Source: Terfezia claveryi
Taxonomy: Eukaryota; Ascomycota; Pezizomycetes; Pezizales; Pezizaceae
Assembly: GCA_015179025.1 (NCBI GenBank)
Contig: WHUX01000100.1
Coordinates: 124,001 to 188,000, forward strand
Reading direction: 5' to 3'
Length of the DNA: 64,000 bases
Both the position numbers and the translations under genes were made by a program. Shown piece after piece: positions 1 to 11,729 of this stretch. Each line of letters opens with the position of its first letter. The stretch's first letter is position 1. Under the pieces are notes generated by a model. It made no database searches and was not told where the DNA came from. It saw only the letters and a program-made list of their open reading frames with translations.

Positions 1-1869
1 CATATGGTTCCTGCCCACATCCATACACGCATTTTGGTTATCACTAAAGCATTGGATGAAATCAAAGTCTCCTGTGCCCTGCACACCCCCGGGATGCAAT
101 ATCCAAATTCTTGGGGACAAGGCTATTTAAATCTAGACTTCATTAGCTCTACCTAGATAAGTTCTGAGACCTTCTCCTATGTACACAGAATAACTACCAA
201 AGCAGTGATCCTTTTATCCTATATCCCCTCTTGATGGGGGTAGCTTTCACGACTAGACTACTCTCACCCTTAACTCACTGGAAATTCCCAAAGAGTGACT
301 ACACATAGCTCTACTACATCAAAAAAAAAGAAAAAAGGTACACAAAATAACAACACGGCCCAACAAGAGCTATGCCAAAGGCGCCCCCAAAGCCTACACC
401 TCCTATTTATACCTATATACGTTTCAGCCCATATATGGTTTCAAACCTTGAACAATTATCGAACACGTAGCGTTACGTGACCTCACACAGTAATTATCAA
501 CGACTGACCTCCTACCAAGTACTTACATTATGTTCATCAAATATTAGATATATTCAAGTATGTAGGCATTTGAATTCTACATAATTCAGATATTGTAAGC
601 ACTAGCAAAAGCACATATTTCTAGGATAACCCATATCATCACCACTTTAGTGCAAATAGATGTCATAGACTGCTTGGCATCTCCAACAGTAGAGCTGGTG
701 GTACATATAGAACGCAACAACCTCTACCACCCACTCTTATCCCATCAACCACTCCAGCTCACCAGGAAATTGCTGGGGAATGACTCACGAGCTCAAAGCC
801 TATGGAACTTCTAGGGGAGACCATTTGAAAAGAGTCTTTTTCAGATAAGCTGGAACCGTCCTCTCGAGCTTATAACTTGGAAAATAAAATAAAATAGATA
901 CTTCCACAAAGTTGTAAATAGCAAGCGGAATAACTAGTACCCAGTACCGACGGAGGTCAGCTATACTTTTGCAAGTTCACCTGGGACACGTTCAAAGGCT
1001 GCTTCATGACTATGGCAACTTGAAAAACTGCGGGATGAAGATAGAGGTTACCTTGAACTTCTTTAACATACCAGATCATGATTTTCGCTAGGCCTACAAT
1101 TTGATATGGCTCCTACCAAAACTTACAGGAACTTTAAAGTCTGGGCACAATAATAGTTACTGTGTGTAATCACAATTCACCAGGGCCGGAAGTAGCACAC
1201 ATTATCCTATACAGCTTCGGAAACAGGTTGGGGAGCTCAGGGCAATATCTACAAGGGTTCTATGCAAACCAGACTACGAGAAACTCCCTTCAATCAAAGT
1301 GTTGGGGAAATCCTCCTACAGCTTAACCACTGGCAGTTTCAAATTCGAGCACTTACCTTGCCAGGCCTTAAGCTACATATTTGCGAGCATTGACCTTAAA
1401 AATTTTTCCGAATACTCATCGTTGAAAAGGTTGACTCCTTCACCCCACCGGCCCAAAGTGCAAATGTCGATTTCACAGGGTTGGGAGTGTCGAAGTCCGA
1501 CAAGGTGCGCGGTTTGCTATCAAGGGAATGTTCAGGAACGATATATCAAAAATTCTAGTTGCTGTCAGCTCTACCTATGATCCTTGATATGCCAGCTCCA
1601 GGCTCCTGTATCTCCCAGAAACGAATATACCTCTATTCCTGACTGCCAGCCGCAGCGCTGGGGACGTCGATGGGAGCCTGGCGTCAATGCTGAAAACATG
1701 GTGTTGAGGGACTTTTTGGTATCCTTTACTTGTTCTCTTATTGTATCGTTACTGTGTAGGATTATACTCGTAGTATGTTTTATAAGTGTCGACTACGTCT
1801 CGAGAAAATAAGCTTAAGATTTCAAATCGCAAAAAATAGAGTACAACTCATTCTTAGTAACATGAAAAA
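1..1869. other. Gene-poor stretch, no supportable gene
   Basis: Only short open frames occur here (under 100 codons), with no family signature and no convincing splice pattern. I see no transposon ends or tandem arrays. Confidence 0.6.
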
Positions 1870-1961
1870 GCGACTTTAGCTCAGTTGGGAGAGCGTCAGA
1901 CTGAAGTTTTCAACTCAATCACTAAATCTGAAGGTCTTGTGTTCAATCCACAAAAGTCGCA
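1870..1961 (+). tRNA. tRNA-Phe (anticodon GAA) with 19-nt intron
   Basis: The acceptor stem GCGACTT (1870-1876) pairs with AAGTCGC (1954-1960), followed by discriminator A at 1961. The D arm is the usual TAGCTCAGTTGGGAGAGC. The anticodon arm reads CAGACTGAAG, then a 19-nt intron (1907-1925), then ATCTG, giving anticodon GAA at 1903-1905 and an intron at the canonical place after base 37. The T arm is TTGTG TTCAATC CACAA. A T run at about 1967-1974 fits a Pol III terminator. The body matches eukaryotic tRNA-Phe closely. Confidence 0.95.
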
Positions 1962-1966
1962 CTTCC

Positions 1967-1976
1967 ATTTTTTTCC
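1967..1976 (+). terminator. Pol III T-run terminator of tRNA-Phe
   Basis: A run of T begins a few bases after the tRNA 3' end, as expected for RNA polymerase III termination. Confidence 0.7.
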
Positions 1977-2210
1977 CCTCCCGATCTTTATATTTTCTCA
2001 TTCGCCTAAAAAAACACTTTCAACAATTTTTTCTTGAATAAGATGTTTCTCTAGTTGGTAGCCGTGCCTGATAACTGTGATACCAGAACTGAGATACGAT
2101 AGTCTGGGTTCTTCTTCTCCATCGACCTTGCTAAGTTCTTGAATTACCACGACGTGTAGATGTCGAGAGCTGTATGGGGTTTTTATAGATAATTCAAAAG
2201 TGTGGTAGAT

Positions 2211-2246
<36 letters not shown>

Positions 2247-2751
2247 GGGGGGGGTGAGGGGGGAGGTTATTAAGAGGGAGCCAACCTCATGTAAATCAAT
2301 AAATAAATAGGCAGTCGATGTTAAATTGCATATTTTCCTAGCATAGTCCGCTTGATTCCTAGATTCACGTATAGGAGTTTGAGAATCTCTTTGTAGGTTG
2401 TTTTTTTTTACGGTGACATACTTTATTGGAGAGTTCAGGGTAATACACCCACCGCATCCATTTCCATTATATTTCAGAGATCAGATACTAAGAATTTTTA
2501 TTCTCATAAAGGAAATACACGAGACTATATAATAGCAAGTAATACACTGCAGAAACTAATCGTGCATGTACGTATAATATCGACCTCTTATGTCGTGTCA
2601 TACTGTCTGGAATCTACTGGATGGCTGCATTGAAACCTGTGGAGCAGCGTCAAAACCCCCCTCGGCCTCCTGGCCTCCTTCTCCCTCAATTTTTTGCTCT
2701 TCGCACTCCCTGCTTTTCCACTGACTATTACCCTTCTCCTGCTTCCTTGGC
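1977..2751. other. Intergenic, AT-rich with homopolymers
   Basis: This lies between the tRNA-Phe and the 3' end of the YIP4-like gene. It holds a T33/G9 homopolymer pair (listed separately) and a TTCAGGGTAAT motif near 2434-2444. No coding region is supported. Confidence 0.6.
2213..2254. repeat. Poly-T (33) joined to poly-G (9)
   Basis: A run of 33 T (2213-2245) passes directly into 9 G (2246-2254). Such junctions are prone to length error in sequencing and to slippage. Confidence 0.9.
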
Positions 2752-3665
2752 CTAACTAAACAAACATAGCGTCACCAACGCGGTATAAAACACTCCCAAC
2801 GGAAACACTGCCAGCCCCACCCTATTCTGCACAACGCCACTGCCGCCCAGAATACTCACTCCCGCAGCTAAACTCCACACCCACATCACCGCATATACGG
2901 GCAGCCTCGCCACGACCGGTAGCCCCAGTGCACTCAGCAACGCAGCTATCGTCATCGGGAACAGTGTATACCCAATGACAGAAATACTCTGGAAAAACGA
3001 GATATGCCCTCCTAGCAACTTAATCTGCAAGGTTACCACCGCTTCCCCTAGCCAGACTAATAAGAAAGTCCCCGCAAAGACGTCGGTTGATTGAGCGTCT
3101 GGCGCGGCGATGGAGAGGAGGGTGGAGAGGGTTAGCGCGAACAAGAGAGGGCCCCAGAGATCCCAGTCGTGGATGGGGATATTGTTGATATTGAGGTTTT
3201 GCAGGTGGACAGGCTGGTTGAGGGAGTTGAACCCCCCAGACTCGAGCATGGTGGTTGCGTCGGGCCATTTCTTGGTGAGAAGGAATCTAGGGTAGAGCAC
3301 GTGGAGGAGGTGTAAGTAGATGGAGCGGAGGTCGCGTGAGAGGGTAGTCCACGTTGATTCGTCGAGAGTATTGAGAGGGGCGGTACGGTCTATGCCGGGG
3401 ATGCGAGAGGTGAGGTTGGATGGGTGAAGGCGGGAGGTGGAGGAGGAACTGCCGCCGGTGGTATGCGTGGGGGTGGGGGCATCGAGGGGGTCGTCGACGG
3501 AGACTAGGGCGAGGTTAGTGAGGTGAACGATGAAGGTGGGGAGAGTGAGGGGGCGGTGGGGGAAGGGGTGGTACGGTCGTCTGGGTCGATTTCGACGTCG
3601 GGATCGATGTATTGGTCGTGAGTCTGCACGGGGGTATAGCTGGGCCCGGCGGCGGAGGAGGCCAT
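2752..3665 (-). CDS. YIP4: YIP1-family Golgi membrane protein (YIP4 / YIPF6-like)
   Basis: Yip1-domain proteins are multispanning Golgi/ER membrane proteins that interact with Rab GTPases. The C-terminal two thirds are characteristic: a DWDLWGPLLFAL entry, then hydrophobic segments, the central GEAVVTLQIKLLGG and SFFQSISVIGYTLFP blocks, and a final VYAVMWVWSLAAGVSILG plus FYTALVTLCLF segment, about five membrane spans. I start at ATG 3663-3665, which gives an acidic N-terminus with IDPDVEIDPDD typical of cytosolic YIP tails. That start is not in frame with the membrane domain. Two repairs work. One is a 71-nt intron at 3504-3574 (GTACCA...CACTAAC...CCTAG, 280 aa). The other is one missing base in the C-rich stretch 3549-3596 (304 aa). 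The gene is divergent from RRP8 across about 295 bp. Confidence 0.85.
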
Positions 3666-3960
3666 GACTGAGCCTCACTAATTACCGTGGGTGGGAGATA
3701 AAGGTGGAGTAGCGAGGGAGTGGGGATGATGCGCGGGAGCAGCTGCTGCGGTGGGGTATCGCAATGTCTATAAAAAGCGAGTCGCATTGCGTCGCTTAAC
3801 TGCCCCAAGAGAGGGTAGATTTGCGGGTGCGGCTCTTAAGCTTGCGAGAAAACTGAACCCAACCAAAAAAAAGTTACAACTTCCCCGGATTTGAAGCAGC
3901 AAAGCTGCAGTAAAGAATTGCACAGTACGAGCTCATCCTATTCATATATATCTAGGCAGG
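3666..3960. promoter_or_regulatory. Shared divergent promoter region of YIP4-like and RRP8
   Basis: About 295 bp separate two divergent start codons, so both promoters must lie here. I see no unambiguous TATA box. The role is inferred from geometry only. Confidence 0.5.
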
Positions 3961-5808
3961 ATGTTCTCTGTCCCAGGGTGGAACGTCCCCACCTTCTCCC
4001 TCACAACACAAACCCTCTCCGAAGCCGCCCTGGCGAAGAAGGCAAAGAAGGCCGAGCAAACGAAGGCTCAGAAGGAGAAAGCGAAGAGGAAAAGGAATGC
4101 TAGTGAAGGGAACCAGACCCCGCTGGGAAAACGTCGGGGGGTTGGTACGGATAGGGATGGGGCGGAGGATGCGGAGGAGGAGGTGAACGCAAACAAGGTG
4201 GAGAAAAAGGTGGAGAAAAAGGTGGAGAAAAATGTGGAGAGAAAGATGGAGAAAAAGGCCGGGAAGAAAGATAAAGTACAGAACAAAACTGAGGAAGAGA
4301 AGGAGAAGGCTGTGATTGTGGGAGCTGTGGATAAAGGACCGAAAGTTACGGATGAAAATCTGCAGACGCTATATGAGAAGGTTGTTGAAGGGAAAAAGGT
4401 TGGAGGAGGAGAGGGCTCCGGGAAGAAGAAACGAAAGCGGGGAAAGAAAGGCGGAAAAGGTGCTGCTGATGGCGAGAACCCGTCCTCAGAAGAGCATCAG
4501 AAACAGAAAGACCAACCCATCACCTCCGAGCCTTCCCGGAAGAAACAAAAAAAAGACAATAAAAGGGCGACCCCACAATCCCTCGACGCCATCATCTCCT
4601 CCGCCGCCATCCCCATCTCAACCACCTCCCCCCTAGCATCCATCCCCGCCCTAACCCCTCTCCAGCAGAAAATGCGCGCCAAACTCACCGGTGCACGATT
4701 CCGCCATCTGAACGAGGCCTTGTACACCGCTCCCTCAGCGACCTCCTTCGAGCTCTTCCGTTCCCAACCGTCCATGTTCCACGACTACCACGTTGGGTTC
4801 CGACAGCAAGTCCAGTCCTGGCCCGAGAACCCCGTGGATATCTTCCTGAAACAACTTCTTTCTCGAGCAAGCGCAAAAGCTACTCCTAAGGACCCTAAGA
4901 AAAACCCAGTGAAGGTGGGAGGGAGGAAGAGAGAGCAGATTAAACCTTTACCAAGACCTCCTCCAACATACACATGTACTATTGCGGATTTAGGTTGTGG
5001 TGATGCAAAGCTTGCAGCTACACTCATTCCCATCTCAGAAAAAAGGAACTTGAATCTGAAAATCCATAGTTTCGATCTGACGTCCGATAGAAACCCATTA
5101 GTCACAGAAGCGGATATTGCGAATCTTCCTTTGGAAAAGGAGAGCGTGGATATTACGATTTTCTGCCTGGCATTGATGGGCACGAATTACCTCAATTTTA
5201 TAGAGGAGGCATTTAGAGTACTGAGATTTGGAGGGGAACTATGGATTGCTGAGATTAAATCGAGATTTACCACTAGCGGAAGCGGTGGGAGTACAGAAAC
5301 CCCCGCGCCTCCACCCGTATCCTCCGCAGCAGAAATGGGGAATAAAGGCAAAATCGGGGTTCTCAAAAAGTCCCAAAAACCCGGAGACGTCCCTCCGATT
5401 TCAGGCGACCTCGACGACTACGACCTCAACGACGGTGAAGAAGAGTACGAGCAACAGCCAACCGGCCCCATTGACCCGATATATACCCCCTTTATCACCG
5501 CCCTCTCCCGCCGTGGATTTGTACTCAAGACAGATGCTGCCGGAAATCCGGGCGTCGATGATAGGAATAAGATGTTTGTACGCATGGAGTTTTTAAAGCC
5601 CAGGCCGAGGGTGGAGAGGAGGAAGCCGGGTGAGGGGGATCCGGATTACGATTTGAGTAAGGAGGGAAGAGGAGGGAGAGGAAGTATGGGTAGGGCGGGG
5701 AGAGAGGGGATGAAGAGGGAGAGGGGGAAGTGGCTGGCGGAGACAGAGGAAGATGTTAGGAGGAGGGAAGAGAGGTTGTTGAAGCCGTGTGTTTATAAGT
5801 TAAGGTAA
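3961..5808 (+). CDS. RRP8: 25S rRNA adenine-N1 methyltransferase RRP8
   Basis: Rrp8 makes the conserved m1A in helix 25.1 of the large rRNA, in the nucleolus. This is a single uninterrupted frame of 615 aa, longer than yeast Rrp8 (about 390) because of a lysine-rich, nucleolar-type N-terminal third that includes VEKKVEKKVEKN repeats. The catalytic domain starts near residue 240 with ARFRHLNEALYT and SFELFRSQPSMFHDYHVGFR. The SAM site IADLGCGDAKLA is at about 338-349, followed by the FDLTS acidic loop, an ADIANLPLEKESVDI strand, and FCLALMGTNYLNFIEEAFRVL. A low-complexity insert of about 70 residues follows IAEIKSRF. The protein ends with the family-typical KPCVYKLR. Confidence 0.95.
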   Translation: MFSVPGWNVPTFSLTTQTLSEAALAKKAKKAEQTKAQKEKAKRKRNASEGNQTPLGKRRGVGTDRDGAEDAEEEVNANKVEKKVEKKVEKNVERKMEKKAGKKDKVQNKTEEEKEKAVIVGAVDKGPKVTDENLQTLYEKVVEGKKVGGGEGSGKKKRKRGKKGGKGAADGENPSSEEHQKQKDQPITSEPSRKKQKKDNKRATPQSLDAIISSAAIPISTTSPLASIPALTPLQQKMRAKLTGARFRHLNEALYTAPSATSFELFRSQPSMFHDYHVGFRQQVQSWPENPVDIFLKQLLSRASAKATPKDPKKNPVKVGGRKREQIKPLPRPPPTYTCTIADLGCGDAKLAATLIPISEKRNLNLKIHSFDLTSDRNPLVTEADIANLPLEKESVDITIFCLALMGTNYLNFIEEAFRVLRFGGELWIAEIKSRFTTSGSGGSTETPAPPPVSSAAEMGNKGKIGVLKKSQKPGDVPPISGDLDDYDLNDGEEEYEQQPTGPIDPIYTPFITALSRRGFVLKTDAAGNPGVDDRNKMFVRMEFLKPRPRVERRKPGEGDPDYDLSKEGRGGRGSMGRAGREGMKRERGKWLAETEEDVRRREERLLKPCVYKLR

Positions 5809-7458
5809 GGGGGTGGTCGAGTGGGTATTGAGTGGAAATATTAAAAAAGTCTCGTGGTTTGTGGGAGTTTCCCTGACTGTACGATAGGTGGCTAAGAGCG
5901 TTCAATATCAAGGTAGATATCTAGAGGTGGAATTCCTTTCACGATCTCATTTCATCTCATCTAGCTTCCGCTCGTACCATTACCTGATCTTATCCTCTAA
6001 AACAACACTCAAAATGATCCTTATATTTCAACTTTTGAAAGGGTTAATCTTCAGACTCCATCAGGCCCTCTCTCCCATGCCTAAGTTTAAACCAAGTACT
6101 AGCCCGATCCCAACTTCATTGTGAGACCTGGAAGAATTTGATACACAAGTACCGTTATTTACATAGCTTTCTTTTGGAATCATGAGTGAAATCGATATAT
6201 GTGTAAACGCAGATGACGTAGAGCATTTACCCTGAATTCCCAGGATTCATATCAGGTGTATTTTCCTATGTATAATATACTATAAAAGGCAGAAGTAGTC
6301 CCGTGACCCAAAAGAGCTTCCTACCCCCGTACAAAGGCGGAATTGAAGTTCGAGACTGAGATTTACCGATATTAGCCTGTTTGTTGGGCTCAATTCGAGG
6401 ATCGTGGTAGCCGCGGCCCGGAATCGAGTTCTAATAAATAAGAACCATTAAAAGGAGACGTTATCTGACACGAGACTAATCGCCTATTGTGTATCCGGTT
6501 ACACAATCCCAACTCCTTCCCAGCCTGTTGCGGGTGTTACATGTATACTAGCCTCGTAACCGTCTTTTACATATATATATGAATTAGGTAATTAATATAT
6601 ACAGATAGTATATATATATATAGTGCGTGACTCGCCATTGCGAGTAGTAAGTCCGTCGATGTCGTATCGAGTGTCAATGGTACAATTGTGTGTATCAAAA
6701 CCGGCTCGCAGTTGTAGTTCATGATAACAACGCGGCAAGTCCCTGTACCGCACTCAGCTATAGACGGTTCTTAGCACAACTCATGATAGATGATAGCACT
6801 AGGCTCCTAGCTACCTGTTAAGATAACTTGTGTATACTCCAACCTCAAGCTAAGGTTGCTGAATGGTAACCTAACTTGCATGTTTCATAAATATCTTTAT
6901 CAACAATCAGCGCATCTTCGGATGGTCAGTCGAAGGGAAAGAAATATGGGAATTGAAAACGCTAGTGTCCCTGCTGCTACATCCAGATTGAATAAAAGTT
7001 TTCTGTATATATCGATGTCACCCTTTTTCTTTTGGGGAGGGAGAGCCGTGGAAATCCCGAACCTGCGAAATCACAGAAAATGCCTTGCCTAATAACAATG
7101 TATCAGTGTCAAGTAAGACATACGTGCCTTCCGCACATATAATATTTATATATACATACTTGCTGAGGATGCGGCCACCCTGTATATATCGATGTCACAG
7201 GCCGGGGCCGATGTGCGTTAATTATATTGTACGGAGACCAGACTAGCATACCATACCCATACCTTTGTCAGGCTACCCTTGCAATTGAGAGCGTACTTCA
7301 ATTTCCTTGACTAACAATGCCCAATACCAAAGTATCCCTTTGCCCCACTATTAGTGTATCAAAAATTCTGGATATATCCGCTTCAGCTTAGAAAAGAAAG
7401 TTCTTGCAAAGAGTAATCTTGCTAGTATTTTCTGCAGCAACTAATTATCGCCAAGAAA
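5809..7458. other. Intergenic, AT-rich, no gene seen
   Basis: No coding region is supported. The stretch holds TA-rich low complexity (about 6570-6625) and two copies of a 19-nt direct repeat (listed separately). Confidence 0.6.
7003..7200. repeat. Two direct copies of a 19-nt sequence
   Basis: CTGTATATATCGATGTCAC occurs at about 7003-7021 and again at about 7180-7198. The identical pair is about 160 bp apart in otherwise unique intergenic DNA. It could be duplicated flanks of a lost insertion or a protein-binding pair; neither can be decided here. Confidence 0.7.
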
Positions 7459-7555
7459 GGTTGTGTGGTGTAATGGTAGCACGTATCGTTGTGGATCCGG
7501 CTTCGGCTGGGTCAACGGCCCCGATACAATCGCGGTTCGATTCCGTGCACAGCCA
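7459..7555 (+). tRNA. tRNA-His (anticodon GTG) with 26-nt intron
   Basis: The acceptor stem GGTTGTG (7459-7465) pairs with CACAGCC (7548-7554), including one G-U pair, with discriminator A at 7555. The anticodon stem TATCG pairs with CGATA, and the loop TTGTGG carries anticodon GTG at 7491-7493. The intron 7495-7520 interrupts after base 37. The T arm is CGCGG TTCGATT CCGTG. A T7 run follows at about 7561-7567. The intron contains a GC-rich hairpin with a TTCG loop, described under findings. Confidence 0.93.
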
Positions 7556-7559
7556 AGCT

Positions 7560-7567
7560 CTTTTTTT
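7560..7567 (+). terminator. Pol III T-run terminator of tRNA-His
   Basis: Seven T residues lie immediately after the tRNA 3' end. Confidence 0.75.
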
Positions 7568-8313
7568 ACTTCTTCTATTTTTGGCGTACAGTGGTAGTCT
7601 GGTTGAGGGATTGGCCCCGGGTACATACTAATGTAGCTGTGGCAAAGCATTACCCTGAAAGCCGTGTCCTTCACTCGGAATCGCGCGTCTTAAGAAATCA
7701 AATATTTAAAAGCCGCCCCATCACTCTTGCTGTTGAAAGGCTATAAAGCTAAGGATCATCAGCCTACCCGAGGAGAACCACCTGCAGCAATTGATATTAC
7801 ATTACGTTTCTTGATGTATACAGTGCAGGAGGTGTTCGGGTTTAGAAATCTACATTATACTCTCTACACATTAGATATTTGGTGATTTAGTACACTTTAC
7901 GTGTCGGTCGAACATCGACCCACTATGATTACAATTTTGCTATATGTGATGTTTCGTCTCCTGCAGAGCCCAAATACCCTTTAGCCGAAATCCGGCCCCA
8001 TGCAGGGCCCAGGACCGAGGGTTCATTCAGAATTAAAAATCATACATGTGGTTCTGTGGGATATGGTTACTTACTTACTTACCGCGGAATATTCGGACTC
8101 GGAGCTCCCTAATGTCACGATCACATGCCACAGGATGATTTAAGTAGTGCGCGAACTGACAACCTGGTGCTGTGCAGAGAACATAGACTAAGTAATAACT
8201 TGGGTTTACAATATACCTACATAGTTATAGGTATTTTCCGCCGCTTGATATCTACCTGCAGATATACAATAGGTAATTCTACAAGTGTGTGAGTAGTACA
8301 AGACTCTTGGCAC

Positions 8314-8344
<31 letters not shown>

Positions 8345-11300
8345 CTTTGGCGGGGGTTTGTTTTTACTTGCATAATGCTGCGAGGGTTTATTACGCACAG
8401 TCGAGAAATGCAGGAAGTTAAGTTAAGTAATCTAAGTGTGATTTATTATATAAAAAATAATCTCATCACCCCACAATTAGATCCAGCGTCCGATATGTAT
8501 GTACAACCGGTGGGATGTCAACTAAGGAGTGCTGGTTAGGGCTTTAAGGAAAAGTGCAGATAATTATTATTGAAAGACAAGCCAGTGCACGCGAGACGTG
8601 ACCCATTATTACAGCCAAGAATATTGAGTTAACTCACCTAGGCTAGTTGACCGATACCACCTGTTAACTCCGACAACTCCGCGGTGAAATCCTCCATAAC
8701 ATTTTGGTAGCGTTAGCTTTACTGGATCTCCGGTTCATCTCAAGACAAATCTACATCTCCCCTACCATGGATGGTTCATGGTCATCAAATCCTTAACTCT
8801 ATGGATATCCCCGCACCTAATCCAAATCCTGTATCTCCACCGACCGCCCTATTATAGATGCCCAAAATTCCTATCAAGGGAGGTACGAGATATGAAACCT
8901 CGAGTTCTCCATTACATAACGTATCTGCGGCGGACGTTCCTCCAGTATCTGCATGTGTGTGATTGAACCAGTAATCCCGCTTTCTGTTTGGGCTACAGGC
9001 TGTGGGCCGTGGTTAACAAATGTGGCTACTCAAACAATGCAGAAATGCTTGTCAATAGGTCGATGTTGAACTATCCCTTCTGGTAGATATTCCGTAAGGA
9101 GATTTCATCCGATGTTCATCCGATGTTGTGTGTGCAGTGAATTTTGCTCGCCAGTTAACCTGGTACCGAGCCAATATGGACCATGGGCCGGCCCGCAGCA
9201 AAAGAGCATTGACATAAAGTAAACGTGGCAAAAATATCAAAGTAGATCGCAGCAACGAACAGGACAAACCTCGTATTGAAGCACAGACTTGGCTGCATTC
9301 GGTGAACAATTTAGGTAATCTCACAATCGCAAATTCGCACTTCAGGGTAAATGCGAAGTTGAAGCTGCAAGTTCTCATTTGCTTAACATAAAAAGCAACA
9401 ACCACTTATTGGCAAAGAGCTCCGCTCACAGAATTCTCTCCAACCATTTTGAGCTTGACCCTCCTTCTATTCCTCCCCCTTTCCCTCTTGAGGCATAGCA
9501 ATCCAGAACCATCATTTCAGAGCCTCCGCGGAAGAGGTAATCCACAATTCCCGCCCCGCGCAAGCCGCTGGAAAATTCCCCAGTACATGCACGGCCGCAT
9601 ACCGGGAATCGAGAGTTAAAAACGTTAATGCCCGGTGCGTGGTCGATCATCAGAGTGTCTGGATCTAGGTAGCATATTGTAACCAAGTACACTTTCCATA
9701 TTTGCTTCTTCGTCTGGCAATTATTCCTTTTTTATTCCAACTGATACTTCCCTTTTTAAAAAGCTTCTTTTTTGTTCTTCGCCTCCTTCTGGCTGGGAGC
9801 ACGTTTTGGTCTTCGAAAAAAAAGAATTGTAGCGAAAAAGCAACTTCACTGGTCTCGTAAGAGACTAATATAATAATAGCCAGGGTAACCAAGCAGGCCA
9901 ACCAACGTAGTCAATAAAAAGAGAAAAAATTGGGTCACTAGATTCCGCATATCCCCCAAAAAAACAGAAGCCACATTAAGATTTGTAGAATTAAACACCG
10001 CTGACGCCGGGCGGATCACGGCGATATCCGTGTCCGCATTCAATATGTATGTGCATATATTGCACTCGAGTACACGTGTAACGTAGAGAATCCCATGATC
10101 CTCAAAGCGATTCTATGAGTGACATTGACAGCTGCTTTTGCCACGTTTAAGGAATTGCTTTTCATCTCTCAAGACGTAATTTGTATCAACCAGTCCTTCC
10201 TCCAGGTAGAGTGGCAAACCTACAAAGTCTGTCACAAGCCCTGAATGCACCAAGTGGCGTTCATCGCAGCATCACATGCCCACCACAACCCAGCAATCTG
10301 ATGAACTTACGTTTAGAAACACACCATGATAATACTGCGTCCAATTGCAGCCCAAGAAATCGCGCCCAGACTAACGTCCCATCTAGAAGATCGCCGTAAC
10401 GGGGATGAAGGCTTTAAAAGGCTGGACGAATGATTGGATGAGAATTCCCCACGAAGAATCGAAGGCGTAGAATTGTTGAGAGCGCTTTAGATGTTACGGG
10501 TGCTAGGATGGCTTAATAGGCAATAATCGTGCGATGGCGTGGAGATGCAATGATGTTGTGGTAATCCATTCTTTCCATGGCCCTCGATACAAACACTTTT
10601 CTAGAGGCCTTAAGCTGCACGCGAGCACCGACTTTAATGAAGGTGAATTGTCATCCAAGATGTACACAAGTAATTGCACTGTTGTAAGTGAGAGAGTGGC
10701 GAGATTCCGTGTTGAAAGCACCTCATTATTCTGTAGTCCACAAGAGGCCATTATTTAGCATCTTGTTACCCTCCAACGCAAGATTAGCTCAGCAGCGAGT
10801 GTCAAGAACATCCTGGTCATATCTCCAACCTGCCCCTTTCAGAACTTCACAATGGGTATATGTGATATCGAACAATAGTCAATACCATAGATGATGTCGG
10901 TATCTACAGTACATTAGATCGCCGAACAAGAGAGTAGACTTGGCATGGGCCTGGAATACCGGTAGATCATTACAAGACACATCTCATCAGATCTGGGCCC
11001 AGAACGTGCCAACCAGACTACCTAGACCTTGGTTGGCACAGCAGCCCCGCCTAGGTCACAGGAGCATACTACTCTGGTTGCAATACCCCACCCCTGGGAG
11101 CATACACCACTTCTGCAGCTTTTCTAGTTCCTGTACTTCCTGCTTCCTGACCTTGGCATGAGATCAACTTTAGCCGAATCGGCGAAGTACACTGTCGAAT
11201 GAGTTTCAAGAGGCGACGTACTGGGTTTCGCTGAAATTGGCTGAGATTCTTTTATCTCTCCAGGCTTTGGATTCCCTTCTTCTGTGCTTGCGCAGTGAAT

Positions 11301-11729
11301 AGTGAACATCGGTACTGGTAAGTGTTCTTGACTTAGTGCATAACTACCTGAGAAGGCAGTCTGATCAATATAATTTCAAAGCCCTTATATCAAGCAGTAC
11401 GGACGGCGGCCGGAGTAGTCTCACCAATGATGTAATGCATACCGGGAGTAAATAATTGTTGTGTCCTGAACTACATATCCCATGATCCACTCTCATACTG
11501 GAGTCCAACTGCGCGGCAAATGGTCTTTGGAAAAGCGCAGCACACTTCTACCAATTACGGGGCAAATGTAAATTCATCTGAACAATATATTAAGCCTCGC
11601 CACAACACCCCATATCTTCGATTTTCGTGAATAACACAACAACTAGATGTCGCTAAGGTCTGAAATGGATATGTGATAAATATAGGTAGTAATGAACTAA
11701 ATCCAAGAAAGGAAAATTGGAAACGAAGT
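7568..11729. other. Gene-poor, AT-rich stretch
   Basis: Only short open frames without family signatures or conserved splice patterns are present. A T28 run is at 8317-8344. Degenerate copies of a short dispersed motif (GGTTGGCACA type) begin to appear near 11030-11090. Confidence 0.55.
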
